Assembly (NCBI RefSeq): GCF_000190315.1
Contig: NC_015151.1
Coordinates: 1,178,001-1,242,000 of the forward strand
DNA length: 64,000 bases
Source: Vulcanisaeta moutnovskia 768-28
GTDB lineage: Archaea > Thermoproteota > Thermoprotei > Thermoproteales > Thermocladiaceae
Reading direction: 5' to 3'
Shown here: positions 27,567-36,473 of the stretch, in pieces
Numbering within the stretch: position 1 is the first letter of the stretch
How the letters are laid out: each line of letters opens with the position of its first letter
The notes under the pieces: generated by a model
Databases searched by the model: none
The model's input: the letters and a program-made list of their open reading frames with translations, nothing else
What the model was told of the DNA's origin: nothing
Program-made: the position numbers and the translations under genes

Positions 27567-29531
27567 ATGGCAGTTGTTGCTGTTGATGTTGGTGGCACAT
27601 TTACGGATTTCGTAATCCTTAAGAGCGACGGAACCATATACTCGATTAAGATCCTCAGTACTCCGAGGAGCCCTGAGGTTGCGGTGCTCGATGGTTTAAG
27701 GAGGATTAGGGAACCAATTTCCGAGGTTCTTCATGCAACTACTATTGGTACGAACACACTGCTTGGGCAGGTTGGTCTTGAAATTCCTAAGGTGGCGTTG
27801 TTCACTACGAAGGGCTTTAGGGACGTTATTGAGATCGGCCGTCAAAACAGACCTAGGCTTTATGACTTGTTCTTCGATAAGCCGAGGCCCCTAGTCCCTA
27901 GGGAGCTTAGGTTTGAGGTTGATGAGAGGGTTTTGGCTGACGGCACCGTGGCTAAGCAGGTTGATCCTAGGGCGGTTGAGGAGTACGCTGTTAAAGCTAG
28001 GTCAATGGGTGTTGTCAGTGTGGCTGTTTCATACCTTCACTCATACATTAACCCAGTCAATGAGGAGGTTACGGGTGATGTACTTAGGAAGTACTTTAGG
28101 TACGTTAGTTTATCGAGTAAGATAGCCCCTGAGCCTAGGGAGTATGAGAGGACCTCGACAACGGTTGTTAACGCCGTTCTCATGCCAATAGTCAGTGAGT
28201 ACATAGCCAGGTTCTCTGAGGGCCTTAAGGAGCTCAACATTGACAGGTTCTACATAATGTCCAGCGCAGGTGGTCTCATAGACGCTAATGAAGCTATGGA
28301 GAGACCCGTGCAATTAATCGAGTCTGGTCCTGCAGCTGGCGCTGTGGCTGTTGCGGAGTTCTCGAGGTTAATCGGTGCTGAGAATATTATCGGCTTTGAC
28401 ATGGGTGGCACCACGGCTAAGGCATCCTCAATACTCAAGCACGAACCTGAGGTTACGACAGAGTACGAAGTAGGTGGTGAAGCCCATCACGGCAGGTTAA
28501 TCAAAGGAAGTGGTTACCCAGTTAGGTTCCCATTCATTGACCTAGCGGAAGTTTCGAGTGGCGGTGGAACGATTATTTGGCGCGATGAAGCTGGAGCCCT
28601 CAGGGTTGGTCCGATCAGTGCTGGTGCCGATCCAGGGCCCATATGCTATGGTAGGGGTGGTAGGGAGTCGACATTGACGGATGCTAATGTGGCTCTTGGC
28701 AGGATTGGCGAGTACCTACTAGGCGGTGAGATGAGGCTTGATAGGGATGCCGCGATTAAGGGCTTGTCGAGGCTTGGTGATCCTATTAACGTGGCTCTTG
28801 AGGCCATTAGGTTGGCGACTATTGAGATGGCTAGGGCTGTTAGGCTTGTGACTGTTGAGAGGGGTCTTGACCCGAGGGACTTCACGTTGATGGCCTTTGG
28901 TGGCGCTGGTCCTCAGTTTGCGCCCTACATAGCCGAGGAGTTGGGTATTAATTCCGTGATCGTGCCGCCGGAGCCAGGCGCCTTCAGTGCCCTTGGCCTG
29001 TTAATGGCTGATGAGAGGTTTGAGGTTAGGGCGTCATTCCCAAGGAATCTTGAGGATGAGTTTAGGAGACTTGAGGATGAGTTGCTTAGTAGGTTGGGTA
29101 GGGTTGATTACTTCCTTAGGTATGCGGATGTTAGGTATATTGGGCAGGGTTGGGAGTTAACAATACCTGTTGGTAAGCCAGCAAGTATGGGCGATGTTGA
29201 GAAAGCGTTTAATGATAGGCACTACGCAACGTACGGCTTCAAACTGAATAAGCCCATTGAGGTCGTTACCATTAGGGTATTCGCGGTAATAACGAGGATT
29301 AAACCAAGGTTTAAGGCGACAAAGGCTGAGGGTGAGGCTAAGCCGAGGAGTTTCAGGAAGGTATTCTTTGATGAATGGATTGAGGTACCAATTTATTGGC
29401 GTGAGGAAATACCCACTGGGCAGGTTATTGATGGACCAGCCATAATTGAGGAGTACGGATCAACAATAGTGATTCCACCGAGGTGGAAGGCCGCGGTTGG
29501 TAAGCATGGCGAGGTAAGGATTATGCACTAA
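27567..29531 (+). CDS. hyuA: Hydantoinase/oxoprolinase subunit A (HyuA-like), no B subunit nearby
   Basis: This ATP-dependent amidase subunit of 654 residues has the ASKHA-type phosphate motif [11 protein letters not shown] at residues 6-16, a second [11 protein letters not shown] near 276, and [13 protein letters not shown] near 350, all typical of N-methylhydantoinase A, acetophenone and acetone carboxylase relatives. The family normally works with a HyuB subunit encoded next to it. Here the neighbours are an unrelated coiled-coil gene and a DUF6282 hydrolase, so the partner is missing or elsewhere. A TATA-like AAATTATAAAGG lies at 27527-27538. Confidence 0.9.
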   Translation: MAVVAVDVGGTFTDFVILKSDGTIYSIKILSTPRSPEVAVLDGLRRIREPISEVLHATTIGTNTLLGQVGLEIPKVALFTTKGFRDVIEIGRQNRPRLYDLFFDKPRPLVPRELRFEVDERVLADGTVAKQVDPRAVEEYAVKARSMGVVSVAVSYLHSYINPVNEEVTGDVLRKYFRYVSLSSKIAPEPREYERTSTTVVNAVLMPIVSEYIARFSEGLKELNIDRFYIMSSAGGLIDANEAMERPVQLIESGPAAGAVAVAEFSRLIGAENIIGFDMGGTTAKASSILKHEPEVTTEYEVGGEAHHGRLIKGSGYPVRFPFIDLAEVSSGGGTIIWRDEAGALRVGPISAGADPGPICYGRGGRESTLTDANVALGRIGEYLLGGEMRLDRDAAIKGLSRLGDPINVALEAIRLATIEMARAVRLVTVERGLDPRDFTLMAFGGAGPQFAPYIAEELGINSVIVPPEPGAFSALGLLMADERFEVRASFPRNLEDEFRRLEDELLSRLGRVDYFLRYADVRYIGQGWELTIPVGKPASMGDVEKAFNDRHYATYGFKLNKPIEVVTIRVFAVITRIKPRFKATKAEGEAKPRSFRKVFFDEWIEVPIYWREEIPTGQVIDGPAIIEEYGSTIVIPPRWKAAVGKHGEVRIMH

Positions 29532-29550
29532 CTTTAGTGCTAAACAGCCC

Positions 29551-30474
29551 TTATGAATATTCCCTACCTAAAACAAGGACTATACTCAATTCCCCAGCTC
29601 TCTTCCTTAAGTACTCAGCTACCTGCTCTGGTGCAGATTCTACGGCAAGCACTAAGGCAATAGCCTTCTTACCAAAGAATTTCTCTGCTGTCTTGGCATT
29701 ATCAAGGAGCTTCTTCAACTCTCTCTCAGCTTCCTCAACAGAGCTAACCTTAATCGTGGCCTCACCAACAACTAGTGGGTCGTAGCAAACCACGTCAATC
29801 TCCTTGAATCCATCCACGGGTATTGTCACGTTAACCTTAACATCACATGAAACACCCTTAGTTGAAAGCCACTCCCTAATCCAATGCGCCGTATAATACT
29901 CATAGGATCCACCAATTGAATCCCTTATTTCCCTCAATGCGCTCATCATCCAATTATTAAACTTAAACTGCTCCTCCCACCTACTGAGGTTTTCCTGCCA
30001 TAGCTTCCAGTTTTGCTCCCACATCTTAAAATTCATCTCCCATCTTTTTTCGTTTTCTTGCCATCTTTTCTCCTGCTCCTCCCTGAAGGTTTTTAGTTCC
30101 TGCCATAACCTCTCGATCTCCCTCCAAGCCTTTTCCTGGCTCTCCCTTAATGCCCTTATCTCCTGCCAAAGCCTCTCCTGATCCTCCCTTAATGATTTAA
30201 TCTCCTGCCATATCTTGTTGTTTTCCTCCCATAGTTTGTTTTGGTTTTCCCAAAGTTTTTCCTCGTTCTCGGTAAGCCTCTGGACTGCCTCGAGAACCTT
30301 GTTCAAAACCTCCATCATCACTGACTGATTCTTGACCAAACCACCCACAGCATCAACCAACCGCCTAAGGGAAGACTGAACATCAGAAATACCCAAAAGC
30401 CCAATAACAGCAAGCCTAAAAACCTCATCCTCCCTCAACAAACGCAAAACCTCATCACGAAGATCTTTACTCAT
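29551..30474 (-). CDS. DUF3782-like coiled-coil protein with a nuclease-like C-terminal domain
   Basis: The protein has three parts. Residues 1-72 are helical. Residues 75-172 are fourteen exact seven-residue units, most with tryptophan at the second place, predicted to form a long coiled coil. Residues 185-308 look like a PD-(D/E)XK fold: KEIDVVCYDP with D228, then VVGEATIKV with E239, where the usual E-x-K reads E-A-T and the lysine sits two places later. Such proteins are common in Thermoproteales and their role is unknown. GTG at 30477 precedes the chosen ATG (30474). Residue numbers here count from the GTG. Confidence 0.75.
   Translation of the reverse strand: MSKDLRDEVLRLLREDEVFRLAVIGLLGISDVQSSLRRLVDAVGGLVKNQSVMMEVLNKVLEAVQRLTENEEKLWENQNKLWEENNKIWQEIKSLREDQERLWQEIRALRESQEKAWREIERLWQELKTFREEQEKRWQENEKRWEMNFKMWEQNWKLWQENLSRWEEQFKFNNWMMSALREIRDSIGGSYEYYTAHWIREWLSTKGVSCDVKVNVTIPVDGFKEIDVVCYDPLVVGEATIKVSSVEEAERELKKLLDNAKTAEKFFGKKAIALVLAVESAPEQVAEYLRKRAGELSIVLVLGREYS
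29962..30255 (-). repeat. Fourteen-unit 21-base tandem repeat encoding Trp heptads
   Basis: These bases encode fourteen heptads in perfect register. Tryptophan is at residues 76, 83, 90, 104, 118, 125, 139, 146, 153, 160 and 167, and arginine takes the same place at 97, 111 and 132. Units share the pattern x-W-x-E-x-x-K. No unit is inserted or lost, so the phase has been conserved. Confidence 0.85.
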
Positions 30475-30570
30475 CACTATTTATATCACTGAAGAATTAA
30501 TAAGCCTACTGGACTGATGTCGGTGTGCTGAATTTAGTAATTGTATCTTAATTAATGAATAACATAGTTA

Positions 30571-30582
30571 ATATTTATTAAT
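30571..30582 (+). promoter_or_regulatory. TATA box of thiM
   Basis: ATATTTATTAAT is centred 25 bases before the ATG at 30601, implying a leaderless thiM message. A leaderless start leaves no room for a TPP riboswitch. Confidence 0.5.
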
Positions 30583-30600
30583 AAGCATGTTATTGGAACA

Positions 30601-31392
30601 ATGATGATCAATTACTGGGAGGATCTACAGAGGATCAGGAGTAAAAGACCACTTATACATCATTTGATGAATTACGTAGTGATGAATGATGCGGCTAATG
30701 TAACGCTCGCTGTTGGTGCGTCGCCAATAATGGCTCATGCTAGGGAGGAGGTTGAGGAGTTGGCTGCTAAGGCTGATGCCCTGTATATAAACATCGGTAC
30801 ACTCGATGATAGGTGGATAGAGTCCTTCCTATTGGCTGGTAAGGCCGCCAATAAGAATAATGTGCCAGTACTCCTAGACCCAGTTGGCGCCGGTGCAACT
30901 AGGCTTAGGACAGAGACCGTGCTTAGGATACTTAATGAAGTCGAGGTTAGTGTGCTTAAGGGGAATGGAGGCGAGATGATGACGTTAGCCGGTGTGGTGG
31001 GCATGATTAAAGGCGTTGACTCACTGGGTGAGGCTAATCTTGAGATTGCTGAGAGGTTGGCTAGGGAGTATGGTGTTACGGCAGTAATTACAGGCCCCAG
31101 GGATTACGTGTCTGACGGTAAGAGGGGCGCCATTGTTAGTAATGGTACGCCCATGTTACAGTACATAACTGGCAGTGGCTGTATGGTTGGTTCTGTAATC
31201 GCAAGTTTCATGGCCATTAACAAAGACCTCCTGATTGCCTCAGTGGAGGGCTTAGTCACGTTTGAAATAGCTGCAGAGAAGGCGGAGAAAAAATCCTCAG
31301 GGCCCGCATCATTAAAGGTAAATTTAATTGATGAATTATACAATATGAAATCCAGTGATTATGAACTAGCCAAGATCGAATTTAAAGAGTAA
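30601..31392 (+). CDS. thiM: Hydroxyethylthiazole kinase
   Basis: This enzyme salvages the thiazole moiety of thiamine. The 263-residue protein has MNYVVMNDAANVTLAVGASPIM at its start, LLDPVGAGATRLR near 91, LKGNGGEMM near 119 with the E125 pocket, and TGSGCMVGS with the family cysteine at 194. The gene is single, with its own TATA box, and the second ATG at 30604 is a possible start. No other thiamine gene is adjacent. Confidence 0.93.
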   Translation: MMINYWEDLQRIRSKRPLIHHLMNYVVMNDAANVTLAVGASPIMAHAREEVEELAAKADALYINIGTLDDRWIESFLLAGKAANKNNVPVLLDPVGAGATRLRTETVLRILNEVEVSVLKGNGGEMMTLAGVVGMIKGVDSLGEANLEIAERLAREYGVTAVITGPRDYVSDGKRGAIVSNGTPMLQYITGSGCMVGSVIASFMAINKDLLIASVEGLVTFEIAAEKAEKKSSGPASLKVNLIDELYNMKSSDYELAKIEFKE

Positions 31393-31450
31393 GTACACTG
31401 AGATAATCAATAAGGAATTCCTTAAAACGCAGCAATCCCGCTATTAATTG

Positions 31451-32452
31451 ATGAAGGCAGTTGTCGTTTATGATAAGGGTAAGTACGAGATACGTGATAT
31501 ACCAATGCCAAGACTTAACGATGGTGACGTATTAATAAAGATAAACTACGCAGCACTATGCTACCGTGATCTACTTCAACTCGCTGGTTACTACCCAAGA
31601 ATGAAGTATCCCGTTATCTTAGGCCATGAAGCCGTTGGTGTCGTAGTTGAATCAAGGGACCCAAGGTTTAAGCCAGGTGATAGGGTAGTACCACTGCTTC
31701 ATGAGCCAGATGGCGCCTGTGAATTCTGCATGCGTGGACTTGATTCATACTGCATCAATGCGCTTAGTTATGGTGAGAACATTGATGGGTTCTTCGCAGA
31801 GTACGCCAGAGTATCAGCTAATGCATTGGTTAAGGTGCCTAGTGGAGTCCCCGATGAATTAGCAGCATTCACCCCCTGCGTCATAGCCATGGTTTACAAG
31901 GGTCTCAAGAGGGCAGGGTTAATGCATGGTGAGACCGTCGTAGTGACTGGAGCGAGCGGTGGTGTCGGTATTCACGCAATCCAGCTAGCCAGGGCATTGG
32001 GCGCCAGGGTTATTGCAATTACCAGATCGCCTGATAAGGCCAAATTCATTAAACAGTTTGCGGATGAAACTACCACTGAGCAGAGGTTTAGTAAGGTTGT
32101 TAAGGACCTAACAAATAACGTAGGTGCGGATATAGTGATTGAAGCCGTAGGAACGCCTACCCTTGAGGAATCACTAAGAAGTCTACGTAATGGAGGTCGT
32201 ATAATAATCATTGGTAATGTAAACCCTGATGAGAGTTATTCATTAAGGCTTGGTTACTTAATAATGAAGGATATAGCGATTATTGGGAACGTTAGATCAC
32301 ATAAATCTGACGTTGCCGAAACATTTAAAGTATTAAGCCGTGGATTGATTAAGCCCATCATAGCTTCTACATACTCATTGGATAAATTTAATGATGCCTT
32401 GGAATTTATGAGAAATAATTCTAGGATCGGTAAGGTACTTATTAAACCTTAA
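31451..32452 (+). CDS. Zinc-containing alcohol dehydrogenase (MDR family)
   Basis: This medium-chain dehydrogenase of about 333 residues has a catalytic-zinc cysteine in ALCYRDLLQ, GHEAVGVV with the histidine and glutamate, and three cysteines of a structural zinc lobe in GACEFCMRGLDSYC. The Rossmann motif is GASGGVGIHAIQLA. Residues and length match archaeal NAD(P)-dependent alcohol dehydrogenases. TTG at 31448 is an alternative start. It opens the run of sugar-oxidation genes and may handle an alcohol or aldehyde made there, but the substrate is not indicated by sequence. Confidence 0.86.
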   Translation: MKAVVVYDKGKYEIRDIPMPRLNDGDVLIKINYAALCYRDLLQLAGYYPRMKYPVILGHEAVGVVVESRDPRFKPGDRVVPLLHEPDGACEFCMRGLDSYCINALSYGENIDGFFAEYARVSANALVKVPSGVPDELAAFTPCVIAMVYKGLKRAGLMHGETVVVTGASGGVGIHAIQLARALGARVIAITRSPDKAKFIKQFADETTTEQRFSKVVKDLTNNVGADIVIEAVGTPTLEESLRSLRNGGRIIIIGNVNPDESYSLRLGYLIMKDIAIIGNVRSHKSDVAETFKVLSRGLIKPIIASTYSLDKFNDALEFMRNNSRIGKVLIKP

Positions 32453-32547
32453 TTCATTAATTCATACGAATAACTTTATATTTTATTGAATTGATTACGT
32501 GGATTTAGGTTTACACAGTCAATATTTATTCTACAATGGGAGAAGGC

Positions 32548-32559
32548 TTAATAAATAGG
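32548..32559 (+). promoter_or_regulatory. TATA box of the 2-oxoacid:ferredoxin oxidoreductase gene
   Basis: TTAATAAATAGG lies about 25 bases before the ATG at 32579, suggesting a leaderless transcript independent of the dehydrogenase gene before it. Confidence 0.5.
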
Positions 32560-32578
32560 TCTAAGCAACCTCATTGTA

Positions 32579-34510
32579 ATGTCTACGGACATAATGTGGG
32601 TTATTGGTGGACCGCAGGGTGGTGGTATAGATACTGGCGCCAATGTCTTCATGAGGTCTGTTGCCAGGGCTGGTTACTACGTAATTGGCGATAGGGAATA
32701 CTTCTCAAACATTAAGGGTAGGCATAGCTACTTCATGGTTAGGGTTAGTGATGAACCCAAGGGAGGATTACTAAGTACAATAGATATATTAGTAGTCCTT
32801 GATGCAGAATCCGTATTCACTCACTTCCAGGATGTTAAGCGCGGTGGTTATGTAATCGTTGATACATCAATATTCAATACAAAGCTTGATCAACTGCAAT
32901 ACATGGAGGATGAACTCAAGGAGAGACTCAGGGAATTTTTCAGTAAGTCTGGTATTGAGCCCACGGTTAAGGGTATCATTGACTACCTGAGGAATAACGG
33001 TATTAATGTATTAACCATGCACTATGCCGACCTACTGCAGGAGGTTAAGAAGAAACTTCATGATATTGACCTACCATCATTAATTGGTAGATACTCAAAT
33101 GTGGTTATGACCGCATACTCAACTGCCATAATGGGCTTACCCATTGACTATGTATTTAAGGGTCTCGAGGACGTGTTCACAGGCAGGAGAGGTAAACTTC
33201 TTGAGTATAATAAGGTCATTGTTGAGGTTGTTTATGAGTATGTAAAATCCATTAAGACGAACTTATCATTACCGCCAATAAAGAGAAATACGAGGGCCGT
33301 GATTGTTAATGGTAATGAGGCAGTGGCGATAGGAAAAATACTAGGTGGTCTCCGGTTCCAGACCTACTATCCAATAACACCTGCGGCTGACGAGTCGGTA
33401 TTCATAGAGGCCCATAATATAGTCAGCCTAGACCCAGTTACTGAGGAGGCTAAGGCCCTAGAGAAGGCAGGTATAGTCGTTGTACAAACGGAGGATGAGA
33501 TATCAGCCATTAACATGGCTATAGGCGCAGGTATTGCTGGTGCCAGGACGGCGACAGCAACGTCAGGACCAGGCCTAAGCCTAATGGTTGAGGGTACAGG
33601 CTTTGCTGGGATGAATGAGGTACCAGTCGTAATAACGCATTACCAAAGAGGTGGACCAAGTACTGGAATGCCCACAAGAAATAGCCAGTCTGACCTGAGG
33701 TTTGTAATGCACATGGGACATGGCGAATTCCCAAGGATAGTAATTTCATCTGGCGATCATAGGGAGGCCATTGAGGATGCATTCAAGGCCCTCAACTGGG
33801 CCGAGAGATATCAAATGCCTGTTATTCACCTAGTTGATAAGGCACTCGCCAACTCATACACAACGGTTATTTGGGATCTTGATAAAAAGGCCCTTAAGAT
33901 TGATAGGGGGTTAATAGTAACGAAGGATGAGAATGATTATAGGAGGTTCAGGATAACGAAGGATGGAGTATCACCGAGGTCAATACCTGGCCTAGGACCA
34001 ATATTCTGGTTAACAGGTGATGAGCATGATGAGTTTGGCCACATAACGGAGGACCCAGTCACGAGGACGGAGATGTATGAGAAGAGAATGAAAAAGCTTG
34101 AATTAGCGGATAAGGAAATACCAATTACAGACAAGGTTAGATTATATGGACCAGAGAGTGCGGACATAACTCTGGTTGGTTGGGGATCAACAAAGGGCGT
34201 TTTACTGGATGTAATGAACATACTAAGCAAGGAGGGTTACAGGGTTAATTTCCTGCAACTTAAGATGTTCATACCATTCCCAAGCGAGTTTGTAAGGAAT
34301 GTATTAAGTAAGAGCCAGGTAATAATTGATATTGAGTCGAACTACGAGGCACAGGCAGCGAGTATTATTAGGGAGAAGACCGGCATTGAGATTAGGTACA
34401 AGGCGGTTAAGGTCACTGGGAGACCAATATTTGTTGATGAGGTTTACGAAGCAGTCAAGAAAATATTGAAGGATAAGGATGAGAAAATAATACTGATGAA
34501 AGGACCTTAA
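32579..34510 (+). CDS. 2-oxoacid:ferredoxin oxidoreductase, fused gamma-alpha subunit
   Basis: This subunit of the CoA-acylating 2-oxoacid oxidoreductase spans 643 residues. The N-terminal gamma domain has GGPQGGGIDTGANVF and GDREYFSNIKGRHSYF. The alpha domain has YPITP at 264-268 and then TEDEISAINMAIGAGIAGARTATATSGPGLSL, the pyrimidine-binding region. The usual beta subunit, which carries the TPP and iron-sulfur cluster, would be expected directly downstream but a sugar dehydrogenase is found instead. A beta gene must lie elsewhere if this enzyme works. Its place beside genes for making 2-oxoglutarate suggests that acid as a substrate. Confidence 0.9.
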   Translation: MSTDIMWVIGGPQGGGIDTGANVFMRSVARAGYYVIGDREYFSNIKGRHSYFMVRVSDEPKGGLLSTIDILVVLDAESVFTHFQDVKRGGYVIVDTSIFNTKLDQLQYMEDELKERLREFFSKSGIEPTVKGIIDYLRNNGINVLTMHYADLLQEVKKKLHDIDLPSLIGRYSNVVMTAYSTAIMGLPIDYVFKGLEDVFTGRRGKLLEYNKVIVEVVYEYVKSIKTNLSLPPIKRNTRAVIVNGNEAVAIGKILGGLRFQTYYPITPAADESVFIEAHNIVSLDPVTEEAKALEKAGIVVVQTEDEISAINMAIGAGIAGARTATATSGPGLSLMVEGTGFAGMNEVPVVITHYQRGGPSTGMPTRNSQSDLRFVMHMGHGEFPRIVISSGDHREAIEDAFKALNWAERYQMPVIHLVDKALANSYTTVIWDLDKKALKIDRGLIVTKDENDYRRFRITKDGVSPRSIPGLGPIFWLTGDEHDEFGHITEDPVTRTEMYEKRMKKLELADKEIPITDKVRLYGPESADITLVGWGSTKGVLLDVMNILSKEGYRVNFLQLKMFIPFPSEFVRNVLSKSQVIIDIESNYEAQAASIIREKTGIEIRYKAVKVTGRPIFVDEVYEAVKKILKDKDEKIILMKGP

Positions 34511-34546
34511 TCACTTAAATTATTGTTAATGTTCTCAATTCTAAAA

Positions 34547-34556
34547 CATTTATATC
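34547..34556 (+). promoter_or_regulatory. TATA box of the sugar dehydrogenase gene
   Basis: CATTTATATC is centred 26 bases before the ATG at 34578, so this gene is probably transcribed from its own leaderless start. Confidence 0.5.
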
Positions 34557-34577
34557 AGTACTCTACACAATAATCAT

Positions 34578-35624
34578 ATGAAAGCAGTTACTGTCATCCC
34601 AGGCATACCAGAATCGCTGAGATTAATGGACGTTTCTAAGCCGAACCCTAATAAGGGGCAGGTCCTACTTAAACCAATTAGGGTTGGTGTTTGCGGCACG
34701 GATAAGGAGATCATTGAGGGCAGATATGGTAAGGCTCCCGAGGGTAACCAATATCTGATTCTTGGTCATGAGGCAGTTGCCGAGGTTGTTGAGATTGGTG
34801 ATGGTGTTGATAATGCGGGTGTTGGGGACATAGTCGTACCAACAGTAAGGAGACCACTGAATTGCGACTTACCCGTGGACTTCTGCCCAGTTGGTCATTA
34901 CCTGGAACACGGGATTTGGGGTTTACACGGCCATGCAGCTGAGTACTCAGTGACTGATGCCAAGTACCTGGTTAAGGTGCCCAAGGAGATTGTTGATGTT
35001 GCGGTGCTCACAGAACCACTCTCGGTGGTTGAGAAGGGGATTGACATGGCCATGAGGATTGGGCAGGCTAGGTTTGATTGGAAACCAAGGACCGCGTTGG
35101 TGCTCGGCGCTGGGCCCGTGGGGTTATTAGCCACGATGGTTCTCAGACTTATGGGCTTAAGCACGGTGACAACAGCCACAAGGCCGCCAGACAGCCTAAA
35201 GGCAAAGCTCGTTAAGGAGCTTGGTGGTACATACGTAGACTCGGCGGTTGGGCAGATAAGTGGTGAATTTGATATTGTGGTTGAGGCCACTGGATCGCCA
35301 CAAGTGATTAATGAGGGGCTTGGGCACATAGCACCCAATGGTGTTTATGTCCTACTCGGTGTATATCCAAGCGGTGGTTCTCTGAATAACCTCGGCGAAT
35401 TAATGACAAGTGTCGTGCTTAACAATAAGGTGATTGTAGGCTCAGTAAACGCAGGCATTAAACACTTCGAAATGGCACTGGAACACCTAAGGAGAGCTAA
35501 GGATGAATTCAACAATTGGCCCGCCAAGTTAATAACAAAGAGAGCTAACCTAAGTAATTATCAGGAGGCATACACGTGGACTCATGACGATATAAAGACA
35601 GTGCTAGAGATTATTCAGTCGTAA
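34578..35624 (+). CDS. gdh: Glucose/aldose 1-dehydrogenase (MDR family)
   Basis: This 348-residue enzyme oxidises an aldose to the aldonolactone, the first step of the Entner-Doudoroff or Weimberg route. The catalytic zinc ligand C39 is in VGVCGTDKE and H64-E65 in GHEAVAE. The cofactor site is LVLGAGPVGLLATMV. PTVRRP followed by NCDLPVDFCPVGHYLEHG resembles the Sulfolobus and Thermoplasma glucose dehydrogenase lobe, but has only C96 and C103 in place of the usual four zinc cysteines. It may therefore act on glucose, xylose or arabinose. It sits between the ferredoxin oxidoreductase and the dehydratase genes. Confidence 0.87.
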   Translation: MKAVTVIPGIPESLRLMDVSKPNPNKGQVLLKPIRVGVCGTDKEIIEGRYGKAPEGNQYLILGHEAVAEVVEIGDGVDNAGVGDIVVPTVRRPLNCDLPVDFCPVGHYLEHGIWGLHGHAAEYSVTDAKYLVKVPKEIVDVAVLTEPLSVVEKGIDMAMRIGQARFDWKPRTALVLGAGPVGLLATMVLRLMGLSTVTTATRPPDSLKAKLVKELGGTYVDSAVGQISGEFDIVVEATGSPQVINEGLGHIAPNGVYVLLGVYPSGGSLNNLGELMTSVVLNNKVIVGSVNAGIKHFEMALEHLRRAKDEFNNWPAKLITKRANLSNYQEAYTWTHDDIKTVLEIIQS

Positions 35625-35626
35625 AA

Positions 35627-36016
35627 TTACGACAACATGCATCCAAGCTTGTTATTTATACCTAAGCCATCATAGAGCAGCTTACAGCCCTTGAGCATCT
35701 CCTTAATGACTGGGTCATCAAGATCATCAATACTAAGTATAGTTAGGTCTAGGAATAAACCCTCGGGCTTTAGTGAACGAAGCCTCAATAACTCACTATG
35801 CACATCAGATACCTGCCTAAGTATTACAGCAACATCATAGTCACTATTAGGTAAGTAATCACCACGGGCTCTAGAACCAAAGAGCACAATAGTGCTCTCA
35901 GGCAACTCCTGAATCAACCTATTCACATACTCCTTGAGAGCCTTATCTCCATCCTCGACGTACTTAGCCAGAGTCCTTAGAAACTGACTTAACAAATTCA
36001 ATGAGTCTCCTCGCAT
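35627..36016 (-). CDS. MNT-type minimal nucleotidyltransferase, antitoxin of a HEPN/MNT pair
   Basis: The protein carries the minimal nucleotidyltransferase motif LFGSRARGDYLPNSDYDVAVIL, with GSR and the D-x-D metal pair intact. In HEPN/MNT systems the MNT protein inactivates the HEPN ribonuclease by AMP transfer. The start is uncertain: ATG at 36046 and 36016 both overlap the end of the HEPN remnant by more than 50 bases. The gene is convergent with gdh at a two-base gap. This partner is intact although its HEPN gene is broken. Confidence 0.8.
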   Translation of the reverse strand: MRGDSLNLLSQFLRTLAKYVEDGDKALKEYVNRLIQELPESTIVLFGSRARGDYLPNSDYDVAVILRQVSDVHSELLRLRSLKPEGLFLDLTILSIDDLDDPVIKEMLKGCKLLYDGLGINNKLGCMLS

Positions 36017-36349
36017 ACTCAACACACCTAACTGCAGTATCCTCATTATAAACCCTGGGCTTCCTGCCAGGATACCTGGCTAACGTATACTCACCGCTCA
36101 GGGCATCTGCATATAAGTAAAGTTCCATAGGCACATCAACACCTAAGGATTTAATGGTCCTTAATAACTCAGCTAAGTCGTGAGTGAATGGGTAAGTACC
36201 TACCTTAGCCATTAAGAATCCCTTTAAGTAAAGTTCTGCGGCTTGTTGGGCTTAGAAGCATGATAGCCAATAGAGTCCGTCATTTACATGATTCTCTGCA
36301 TCCTTAAGAAAGGCATCACCTTCTCAATCCATTCGCTAGGTAGGTTCAT
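35964..36349 (-). pseudogene. HEPN-domain toxin gene, disrupted by a one-base deletion and a stop codon
   Basis: An intact 82-residue frame (36212-35964) encodes the second half of a HEPN protein. Upstream in the same frame is KDAENHVNDGLYWLSCF, then TAA (36252-36254), then AQQAAELYLKGFL. The family sequence is C-F-x-A-Q-Q-A-A-E-L-x-L-K-G, so the stop replaces one residue of the core. Further upstream MNLPSEWIEK begins with ATG at 36349 in another frame. Adding one G near 36318-36320 joins both halves as EWIEKGDAFLKDAEN. The gene has thus at least two lesions and is probably non-functional, unless a short product starts at 36212. Confidence 0.85.
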
Positions 36350-36473
36350 TACTTACCAGTAATTATATATAAATAATTAAGAATAAAAGGAATTATGCAA
36401 GCAAGCACTGATATTATTATTAACACAAGTAAGTATAATAGGTTATTAGTTCTCTACATAATGAGACATAGTC

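Noticed and set aside
30478-30600. Possible TPP riboswitch before thiM
   Set aside because: The TATA box puts the transcript start at the ATG, and no THI-box pattern is seen.
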